NCBI GenBank assembly: GCA_025361365.1 | Contig: JANYAM010000011.1 | Coordinates: 1 to 37,992, forward strand | DNA: 37,992 bases | DNA from: Opitutus sp. | GTDB taxonomy: Bacteria; Verrucomicrobiota; Verrucomicrobiia; Opitutales; Opitutaceae | Reading direction: 5' to 3' | Part shown: positions 8,290 through 17,452 of the stretch, in pieces | Numbering within the stretch: the first letter of the stretch is position 1 | Layout of the letters: each line of letters opens with the position of its first letter | The notes under the pieces: generated by a model | Told to the model about the DNA's origin: nothing | The model's database searches: none | Seen by the model: only the letters and a program-made list of their open reading frames with translations | Program-made: the position numbers and the translations under genes

Positions 8290-8733
8290 TCAACCGGGTT
8301 TCCCGCCCGGCCGCAACGAGCACAGTGCACCGCCGCGGTGGTTGCACACGTCGCACAGCGCGGTCATTTCCTCGCGGGCGAGCTGGTTGAAGCAGTGCAG
8401 TACCTCGCCGCGGGCGGCGCCCAGTTCTGCGGGCAATGTCTCCCGCAGGGCGCGGGCACCGGCCAGGTAATATGTCAGCAGCAAATGCAGCCCGCAGTGG
8501 CAGCCGGTGCGGGCGTAGTTGAACCGGCCAGGCCTCTCGCGGTGGCCGGCCGGGGCCCCACCCAAGCGCGAGAGCAGCCGGTCGATCGTGCCATCCACGA
8601 GGAGCACGAGCATCTCGGGCGTCACCAGCCCCGCGCCGGGCGGCTCGGCCGGGGCCTGGTGGAGCCGTCCGGCCCAATCCCGCTTGAGCACGGGCCGCAG
8701 GGCGTCGAGTCGGGCAACCAGGCCGGGATCCAT
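8290..8733 (-). CDS. Uncharacterised small Cys-motif protein (paralogue B)
   Basis: CHCGL...AGARALRETL...CFNQL..EEMTALCDVCNHR mirrors paralogue A; ATG at 8733 supported by identical promoter spacing in both paralogues. Confidence 0.75.
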   Translation of the reverse strand: MDPGLVARLDALRPVLKRDWAGRLHQAPAEPPGAGLVTPEMLVLLVDGTIDRLLSRLGGAPAGHRERPGRFNYARTGCHCGLHLLLTYYLAGARALRETLPAELGAARGEVLHCFNQLAREEMTALCDVCNHRGGALCSLRPGGKPG

Positions 8734-8739
8734 GCCAGC

Positions 8740-8801
8740 ATGATGCCACCGCCGGCCCGGGGCGGCTGGGCACGGCTTGCCCAAAGGTGCGCACATCTTG
8801 C
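8740..8801 (-). promoter_or_regulatory. 21-bp-spaced direct repeat upstream of paralogue B
   Basis: Minus-strand GCAAGATGTGCGC (8801-8789) and GCAAGCCGTGCCC (8780-8768); CATCAT -10-like at 8745-8740. Confidence 0.5.
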
Positions 8802-8809
8802 GGCGCGGA

Positions 8810-8871
8810 GCAAAAAATGCGCGGAGATGGGCAAGGGCTGCAGAGCGGGCCGGGCCGCCGGCTGGTAGGGT
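8810..8871 (+). promoter_or_regulatory. 21-bp-spaced direct repeat upstream of ccoS-ccoNOQP
   Basis: GCAAAAAATGCGC (8810-8822) and GCAAGGGCTGCAG (8831-8843); TAGGGT at 8866-8871. Confidence 0.5.
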
Positions 8872-8890
8872 AGGGCCGACATACCACGCC

Positions 8891-9163
8891 ATGTCCGTCA
8901 TTCCGCTTACCATCTTCTTCAGCCTGCTCCTCGCCGGCCTGTTCATCGGCCTGTTCGCCCACGAGCAGCATCGCCGCCGTTTCGCGAGCGCCGAGCGCGA
9001 CTCGCTGCTGCCCCTGGCCGACGAGATCCCGCACGCGGTGGGGCGGGGCAGTCATGATCAGGCTCCCGTCTGCGGCTGCCGCAACGGCTCGCGGCCGCCC
9101 TGCACCGACTGCCTGCGGCGCGCGGCCGCCGAGGATCCGGCGTCCGCCCCGGTTTATTTCTAA
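8891..9163 (+). CDS. ccoS: CcoS-like cbb3 oxidase assembly protein with Cys-rich C-terminal extension
   Basis: Single N-terminal TM, position directly before ccoNO; tail CGCRNGSRPPCTDC. Confidence 0.7.
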   Translation: MSVIPLTIFFSLLLAGLFIGLFAHEQHRRRFASAERDSLLPLADEIPHAVGRGSHDQAPVCGCRNGSRPPCTDCLRRAAAEDPASAPVYF

Positions 9164-9181
9164 TCTCCGCTCCGCCCACCC

Positions 9182-11494
<2,313 letters not shown>

Positions 11495-11525
11495 TCGTCC
11501 CGCCACTCTCAACCCAACTCCTCCC

Positions 11526-11684
11526 ATGCTCCACCGCATCATCTACGAAGACTGGCAGCTGGTCTTCCCCGTCATCGCCCTCGCTGTCGCGTCGTCCGTC
11601 TTCCTCGCCGCCGCCTGGCGCGCGACCCACATGAAGTCCGAACAGGCCGAGCAACTCGCCCGCCTGCCGTTCGACGAGCAATAA
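11526..11684 (+). CDS. ccoQ: CcoQ-like small membrane protein (52 aa)
   Basis: Translated manually: MLHRIIYEDWQLVFPVIALAVASSVFLAAAWRATHMKSEQAEQLARLPFDEQ; between ccoNO and ccoP; below ORF-track length cutoff. Confidence 0.75.
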   Translation: MLHRIIYEDWQLVFPVIALAVASSVFLAAAWRATHMKSEQAEQLARLPFDEQ

Positions 11685-11694
11685 CCCGGCCGCC

Positions 11695-12279
11695 ATGCCT
11701 CCGTCCCCGCCACCGCCCGACGATCCCGGCATCAAGCTCCGGGAACACACCTACGACGGCATCCAGGAATACGACCAGCGCCTGCCGAACTGGTGGCTCT
11801 ACACTCTCTATGGCGCCATCGTCTTCTGGGTCGTTTACTGGTTCGCCCACATGCTCTCCGGCCTCGCGACGACCGACGGCGCGCAGGTGGACGCGGCCAT
11901 GACCCGCATCGCCGCGGCCAAGATGGCCTCGTCGATCGACGTCTCCAACGACGGCAAGTTCTGGGAGATGAGCCGCAACCCGGTGTTCGTCGAGGCCGGC
12001 AAGCAGACCTTCCAGAGCAACTGCGTGCCCTGCCATTTGCCCAGCATGCGAGGCAAGTCGGAGAACCCGGCCGCCGTCGGCCCCGACCTCACGGACACCG
12101 CGTGGATCCACGGCGGCACGCCGAAGGAAATTTACGTCACCGTCTCAAAGGGCGTCCCCACCAAGGGCATGCTCTCCTGGGAACCGGTGCTCGGCCAGAA
12201 GAAGACCGTCGAGGTCGTGGCCTATCTGCTCAGCCACCATCAACCCGGAGAGACGATCACCGTCCAGTTGTCCAACTGA
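11695..12279 (+). CDS. ccoP: cbb3-type oxidase subunit III, mono-haem
   Basis: CcoP N-terminal motif (YDGIQEYDQRLPNWWLYTLYGAIVFWVVYW) and one CVPCH haem site. Confidence 0.92.
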   Translation: MPPSPPPPDDPGIKLREHTYDGIQEYDQRLPNWWLYTLYGAIVFWVVYWFAHMLSGLATTDGAQVDAAMTRIAAAKMASSIDVSNDGKFWEMSRNPVFVEAGKQTFQSNCVPCHLPSMRGKSENPAAVGPDLTDTAWIHGGTPKEIYVTVSKGVPTKGMLSWEPVLGQKKTVEVVAYLLSHHQPGETITVQLSN

Positions 12280-12282
12280 TCC

Positions 12283-12332
12283 TGTAGCGGCGGTCTGCGA
12301 CCGCCGTCCGGCGCTCATAGAGCGCCGCTACA
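12283..12332. repeat. REP-like double palindrome, TGTAGCGGCG family, copy 1
   Basis: TGTAGCGGCGGTCTGCGACCGCCGTCCGGCGCTCATAGAGCGCCGCTACA; second copy inverted at 22133-22185. Confidence 0.85.
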
Positions 12333-12347
12333 AGTGCTCAAACCACG

Positions 12348-13862
12348 ATGAGCGCCGAAATCATCCCTCCCGTTGCGCCCGCCCGTCGCCCGGCCCGTCA
12401 TGGACCGGCGGTTGACTCCGTCACGACGATCAATGCCGACGGGTCGCGCTATTTTCTATATCCGGCCGACGCCCGCGGCCCGTTCACGCACTGGCGGCGG
12501 ATCAGCGCCTACCTGCTGATCGCCTTCTACCTGCTGCTGCCCTGGATTCCGGTCAACGGCGCGCCCGCCGTCTTCCTCGACCTCGCCGAGCGGCGTTTTC
12601 ATTTCTTCGGCTACACGCTGGCGGCGCAGGACGCCTGGCTGCTGTTCTTCGGCGTCAGCGGCCTGGGCTTCGGCCTGTTCTTCCTCACCGCGCTCTTCGG
12701 CCGATTGTGGTGCGGCTGGGCCTGCCCGCAGACCGTGTTCCTCGACCACGTCTACCGCCGCATTGAGCGCTGGCTGGAGGGGGATGCCCCTGCGCGCCGC
12801 GCGCTGAAACTCGCGCCGCTGACCGCCGGCAAGTTTTTCCGCCGCGTCGCCAAGCACGCGCTCTACGCCGTGGTGTCGCTCGCGATCACCCATCTCTTCC
12901 TCGCGTATTTCGTCAGCCTGCCGGAGTTGTGGTCGTTCATGCACGAGGCCCCGGGCGAACACTGGGCGGCCTTCCTCTTCGTCTTCACCGCCGCGGGTCT
13001 CCTTTATCTCAACTTTGCCTGGTTCCGCGAGCAGCTCTGCATCGTCATCTGCCCCTACGGCCGGTTGCAGTCGGCGCTGACCGACGACCACACGCTGGTG
13101 ATCGGCTACGACGGCAAACGCGGCGAACCCCGGGGGAAAATCCGCGCAGTACTGGATGGTGCCGGCTTGCCCTCCGTAGCCTTGGCGAAGGAGGGTGCTT
13201 GCATCGACTGCAACCGCTGCGTGCAGGTCTGCCCGACGGGCATCGACATCCGTCACGGTCTCCAGATGGAATGCATCGGCTGCGCGGCGTGCATCGACGC
13301 GTGTGACGAGGTCATGGCCAAGGTGCACCGGCCCGCCGGTCTCATCCGCTACGATTCCTTCGCTGGATTCGGTGGCGGCATCACGCGCTGGGTGCGAGCG
13401 CGCACCTTGCTCTATGGCGTGCTCCTCGCGGTCGGTGCCGCGGTGGCCACGTTTGCCTTCTCGACGGTGAAGCCCGCGAACTTCCTCGTCTACCGCACCG
13501 GCGGCGCGGCGTATTTCGTCGGGCCCGACGAGGTGCGGAACCAGTTCCTGGTGCGCCTCGTCAACAAGCGCACCGTGCCCGCGACGTTCAGTGTCGAGGC
13601 CGAGGGGCTGCCGGCGGGGCTCCGGTCGAGTGGTTTCGCGGCGCCCGTGACGCTGGCGCCGATGGCGGAGTCGGTCAGCCCGCTCGTGCTGGTGGCATCG
13701 CGCAAGGACTACCGCGGGCCGTTCAAGTTTACCGTCCGCGTGCGCGACGCCGCGCGGACCTTCACGCTCGCCCGCGAGGTCGAGTTCATGGGCCCCGACG
13801 CCCGCCTGCTGGAGGAAGGCGCCAAAGAAAAGGAGGACCATGACCGGGAACACAAACACTAG
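12348..13862 (+). CDS. ccoG: Cytochrome c oxidase accessory protein CcoG (4Fe-4S)
   Basis: CGWACPQTVFLDHVYRRIE, CIDCNRCVQVCPTGIDIRHGLQMECIGCAACIDACD. Confidence 0.95.
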   Translation: MSAEIIPPVAPARRPARHGPAVDSVTTINADGSRYFLYPADARGPFTHWRRISAYLLIAFYLLLPWIPVNGAPAVFLDLAERRFHFFGYTLAAQDAWLLFFGVSGLGFGLFFLTALFGRLWCGWACPQTVFLDHVYRRIERWLEGDAPARRALKLAPLTAGKFFRRVAKHALYAVVSLAITHLFLAYFVSLPELWSFMHEAPGEHWAAFLFVFTAAGLLYLNFAWFREQLCIVICPYGRLQSALTDDHTLVIGYDGKRGEPRGKIRAVLDGAGLPSVALAKEGACIDCNRCVQVCPTGIDIRHGLQMECIGCAACIDACDEVMAKVHRPAGLIRYDSFAGFGGGITRWVRARTLLYGVLLAVGAAVATFAFSTVKPANFLVYRTGGAAYFVGPDEVRNQFLVRLVNKRTVPATFSVEAEGLPAGLRSSGFAAPVTLAPMAESVSPLVLVASRKDYRGPFKFTVRVRDAARTFTLAREVEFMGPDARLLEEGAKEKEDHDREHKH

Positions 13863-13989
13863 CCGGCTCTGGTTCGGTGTCCTCTTCGGCTTCGCCTGTC
13901 TCGTTGCGGCGTATTTCTTCGCGTTCCGCGCGTCGCATGCGGCGCAGATCCAGGACGTGCCGTTGGCGACCAAAGGAGTCCGGCCATGA
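13840..13989 (+). CDS. 49-aa single-TM protein in the ccoH position
   Basis: Translated manually: MTGNTNTSRLWFGVLFGFACLVAAYFFAFRASHAAQIQDVPLATKGVRP; overlaps ccoG end by 23 bp; not in ORF track. Confidence 0.6.
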   Translation: MTGNTNTSRLWFGVLFGFACLVAAYFFAFRASHAAQIQDVPLATKGVRP

Positions 13990-14009
13990 CCGCTGCGGCA
14001 ATCTGCCCG

Positions 14010-14064
14010 GTGGGAGCGACCTTGGTCGCGACTTCGCGCCCGTCGCGTGCGAGCACGCTCCCAC
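14010..14064. repeat. REP-like palindrome, GTGGGAGCG family
   Basis: GTGGGAGCGACCTTGGTCGCGACTTC...GCGAGCACGCTCCCAC, terminal arms perfectly complementary. Confidence 0.7.
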
Positions 14065-14086
14065 AAAGGGAACGGGAAGGCTGGCC

Positions 14087-14788
14087 ATGACCGCGGAACT
14101 CGCCGGCATCACCGGGCCGGGCACGGCGTTCCTTGCCGGGCTGGTCACGAGCCTGCACTGCGCCGGGATGTGCGGGCCGCTGGCCTGTGCGCTGATGCCG
14201 GCGGCGCGTGACGACAGTGATCCGCAGGTCGTGGCCTCGACCTATCATCTGACGCGCCTCGCCGGCTACAGCCTGCTTGGCGCCCTGGCGGGCGGAGTGG
14301 GGCGGTGGCCGCTCGCATGGCTCGGCGAAAGCACCCTGCGTTACCTGCCGTGGCTGCTCGTGGTTTTCTTCGTCGGGATGGCATTCCGCCTCGACCAGCG
14401 CCTGCCGCGCCTGCCCCTGCTCGGGGGCGCCTATGCGGCGCTGCTCGCGCGATTGCGCGGGGGCTCGCGCGTGCGGGCCGCGGCCGCGCTGGGCCTGGCC
14501 ACACCGCTGCTGCCGTGCGGCCCACTCTATTTCCTGCTCTCGCTGGCGTTGTTGTCCGGTTCGGCCCTGCACGGCGCCGAGACGCTGCTCGCCTTCGGCC
14601 TCGGCACGGTGCCCCTGCTCTGGCTGGCCCAAGCCAACTTCCACTGGGTGCGCGCGCGCCTCGGCCCGCGCACGCTGGCGCGCGCCCGGGGCGTGGCCGC
14701 GCTGGCCGTGGCCGTGCTCCTGGCTTGGCGGCTTCGCGGGACGCTCGGCCTAGGCGGACCCGGCGTGACCGACTTCCTCTGCTTTTGA
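14087..14788 (+). CDS. DsbD_2/TauE-SafE-like membrane protein of the cbb3 assembly cluster (probable metal delivery)
   Basis: LVTSLHCAGMCGPLACAL and ATPLLPCGPLYFLLSLAL motifs, located between ccoG/H-like and ccoI. Confidence 0.8.
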   Translation: MTAELAGITGPGTAFLAGLVTSLHCAGMCGPLACALMPAARDDSDPQVVASTYHLTRLAGYSLLGALAGGVGRWPLAWLGESTLRYLPWLLVVFFVGMAFRLDQRLPRLPLLGGAYAALLARLRGGSRVRAAAALGLATPLLPCGPLYFLLSLALLSGSALHGAETLLAFGLGTVPLLWLAQANFHWVRARLGPRTLARARGVAALAVAVLLAWRLRGTLGLGGPGVTDFLCF

Positions 14789-14790
14789 TC

Positions 14791-17313
14791 ATGAACCGGG
14801 CCACGACAAATTTACTTGGAGGCCGGGTGCCCTCACCCGGCGGCGCAAACGTCGCGCTGCGGGGTGAGGGCACCCCGCCTCCAGGGGCTGACTTGGTGAA
14901 CGGGGGTGTGAGCCCTACGGTGCGAGTGCGTGGACTGCGTGCCGAGTCAGCCGCCCCCGTTCACCATTGCCGGCACTGCGGAACGCCGCTCGCAGGGGAG
15001 GCAGCCCAGGCCGCCGGCTTCTGCTGCGCGGGCTGCAGCTACGTTTTCCGGCTCGTGGCAGAGCACGGGCTCGACGGTTACTACAAGATCCGTGATGCGG
15101 TGACGGTCCCGGTGGGCGAGGCGGTGTTCCAGCCGCGCGATTTCACCTGGCTGGCCCGGTTGCAGGCGGAGGCGGAGATCGCCGCCGGCACGCCGGAGCT
15201 GACGCTCGCCGTGCAGGGCATCTCGTGCGCGGGCTGCGTCTGGCTGATCGAGAAGGTGTTTCACCAGCAGCCCGGGGCGCTCGACATCGAGACCGATGCG
15301 CAGCTCGGCCGGATGCGGTTGCGGTGGACGCGCGGGGTGTTTGACGCGCCGGCCTTCGCCCGGCTGCTGCAGTCCTTCAATTACCTCGCGGGCCCGCCGG
15401 GTGAGGAACCCACGGTGCCGGAGAGCCGGCGGCTGGTGCGGCGCGTGGGGCTGGCCGCGGCATTCTCGATGAACGTCATGTTGTTCACCCTGCCGGCTTA
15501 TTTCGGCATGGCGGCGACGTTCCCGTATGCGCGGCTGTTCGGCACGCTGTCGCTGGTGTTCGCCACGCTCAGCCTGCTGACAGGTGGGATGTATTTCCTC
15601 GGCCGCGCCGTGGCGGCGCTGCGCGCGGGGAGCATGCACATCGACCTGCCGATCGCGCTCGGCATCCTGGGCGCCTACCTCGGCTCGCTCTACGGCTGGC
15701 TGGCGCACCGGGAGGAGTTCGTCTATTTCGATTTCGTCAGCGCGTTCATCCTGCTGATGCTCGTGGGCCGCTGGGCGCAGACCGCCGCGGTGGAACGCAA
15801 CCGCCACCGGTTGCTGCGCGACGCCGGCCGGCCCCAACCGGTGCGGGTCGAGACGCCCGTTGGCACCGAGGAACGGGCCGCGGACCGGCTGGCGCCGGGC
15901 GACGTCTTTTTCGTGCGTTCGGGCCAGGTGATCCCGGTCGAGAGCCGCCTGCTGTCGGCGGCCGCCACGGTCGGCACGGCGTGGATCTCGGGCGAAGCCG
16001 ACCCGCGCGAGTGCCGGGCCGGGGTCCAGGTGCCCGCCGGCGCCGTCAACCTGGGCCGGGATGAAATCCGGCTGCACGCCACCCAGCCGTGGGCCGAGTC
16101 GTTGCTGGCCGAATTGCTGCGGCCGGCCGGCCGCGACGGCTATCGTCACCGTTTCCTGGAGCAGGTTATTCGCGGCTACTTGTTCGCCATCCTGTTCATC
16201 GCCACCGCCACCGGGCTCGGCTGGTGGCTCGGCACGCACGACGCGGTCCGCACCTGGTCGGTGGTCACCGCGGTGCTCGTCGTGTCCTGTCCGTGCGCCA
16301 TCGGCCTGGCCTTCCCGCTGGCGGACGAGATCGCCACAACGGCGCTGCGCCGCGCCGGGGTCTTCGTGCGCTCCGCCGACCTGTGGCCGCGGTTGAAGCA
16401 GGTCCGGAAAATCATCTTCGACAAGACCGGCACGCTCACGCGGGAGACGCCGGTGCTCACCAACCCTGAAGAGCTGGCGCAGCTCGCGCCGACGCCCCGC
16501 GCCGCGTTGCTGGCGCTCGTGCGGGACAACCCGCATCCCGCCAGCCAGGCGCTGCACGAGGCCCTGCTGGCCGGTGGGCCGCCGGACCCGGCGCCGGCGG
16601 GCGAATTCCGCGAGGACCCGGGCTTCGGCGTGACGCTCCGCAACAAGCACGGCTGCTGGTCGCTGGGCCGCCCTGGCTGGCGCGGGAACTTCTGGAGCGC
16701 CGACCTCCCGGAAGCGGACCATGACACGGAATTCGCCCTCGAGGGCGTGGGGCTGGCGCGCTTCCGTCTCGCCGATGCGGTGCGGCCCGACGCTGCCGTC
16801 GAGATCGCGGCGCTGCAGCGCCGCGGATTCCTGGTCTGCATCCTCAGCGGTGATCGCCGGGAAAAGGTCGAGGCCATGGCCGCGGCCCTCGGGATCAAGG
16901 AGAGGGACGCCCGCGCGGAATTCACCCCGCAGGAAAAGGCCGCCTGGCTGCGGCAACTGGACCGGCGCGACACCCTGATGCTCGGCGACGGCGCCAACGA
17001 CAGCCTCGCCTTCGACGCCGCGTTCGTGCGCGGCACCCCGGTCATCCACCGCGGCGTCCTGGAAGGGAAGGCGGATTTCTATTACCTCGGTCGCGGCCTC
17101 GCCGGCCTCCGGCGGATGTTCGAGGTCAACGACGCGCGCCGGCACACCCAAGGTTGGCTGCTGGCATTTTCCATCGCCTACAACCTCGTGGCTGTCGGTC
17201 TCGCGGTCGCGGGCCGGATGAGTCCGCTGCTCGCGGCGGTGCTGATGCCGGTGAGCTCGCTGCTGACGCTGGCCATCGTGGCCGGCGGCATGCGGCGCTG
17301 GCTGGCAAGGTAG
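14791..17313 (+). CDS. ccoI: Copper-translocating P1B-type ATPase CcoI/FixI
   Basis: Metal-binding N-terminus (CRHCG...CCAGC, GISCAGCVWLIEK), SCPCAIGLAFPLADE, DKTGTLT, GDGANDSLA. Confidence 0.93.
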   Translation: MNRATTNLLGGRVPSPGGANVALRGEGTPPPGADLVNGGVSPTVRVRGLRAESAAPVHHCRHCGTPLAGEAAQAAGFCCAGCSYVFRLVAEHGLDGYYKIRDAVTVPVGEAVFQPRDFTWLARLQAEAEIAAGTPELTLAVQGISCAGCVWLIEKVFHQQPGALDIETDAQLGRMRLRWTRGVFDAPAFARLLQSFNYLAGPPGEEPTVPESRRLVRRVGLAAAFSMNVMLFTLPAYFGMAATFPYARLFGTLSLVFATLSLLTGGMYFLGRAVAALRAGSMHIDLPIALGILGAYLGSLYGWLAHREEFVYFDFVSAFILLMLVGRWAQTAAVERNRHRLLRDAGRPQPVRVETPVGTEERAADRLAPGDVFFVRSGQVIPVESRLLSAAATVGTAWISGEADPRECRAGVQVPAGAVNLGRDEIRLHATQPWAESLLAELLRPAGRDGYRHRFLEQVIRGYLFAILFIATATGLGWWLGTHDAVRTWSVVTAVLVVSCPCAIGLAFPLADEIATTALRRAGVFVRSADLWPRLKQVRKIIFDKTGTLTRETPVLTNPEELAQLAPTPRAALLALVRDNPHPASQALHEALLAGGPPDPAPAGEFREDPGFGVTLRNKHGCWSLGRPGWRGNFWSADLPEADHDTEFALEGVGLARFRLADAVRPDAAVEIAALQRRGFLVCILSGDRREKVEAMAAALGIKERDARAEFTPQEKAAWLRQLDRRDTLMLGDGANDSLAFDAAFVRGTPVIHRGVLEGKADFYYLGRGLAGLRRMFEVNDARRHTQGWLLAFSIAYNLVAVGLAVAGRMSPLLAAVLMPVSSLLTLAIVAGGMRRWLAR
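14817..14883. repeat. REP-like palindrome, TGGAGGC family, inside the annotated 5' end of ccoI
   Basis: TGGAGGCCGGGTGCCCTCACCCGG...GGGGTGAGGGCACCCCGCCTCCA. Confidence 0.75.
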
Positions 17314-17330
17314 GGCGCAAGGATTTTCCC

Positions 17331-17439
17331 GGTGGGAGGGGCTTTATGCCCCGACTGGATTGGATGGAACGCGCACAGCTGCAGCCAGCGTCTTGAGGGC
17401 AAGACGCTCCACCTGTCGGGGCATAAAGCCCCTCCCGCC
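17331..17439. repeat. REP-like palindrome with nested half of another repeat family
   Basis: Arms GGTGGGAGGGGCTTTATGCCCCGA / TCGGGGCATAAAGCCCCTCCC; interior 17382-17415 matches 34005-34038 at 33/34 positions. Confidence 0.85.
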
Positions 17440-17452
17440 AAGCGGGAAACAA

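Noticed and set aside
8768-8843. FNR/FixK box (TTGAT-N4-ATCAA) upstream of the cco operon
   Set aside because: No palindromic FNR-like site found; the signals are direct repeats, not inverted repeats.
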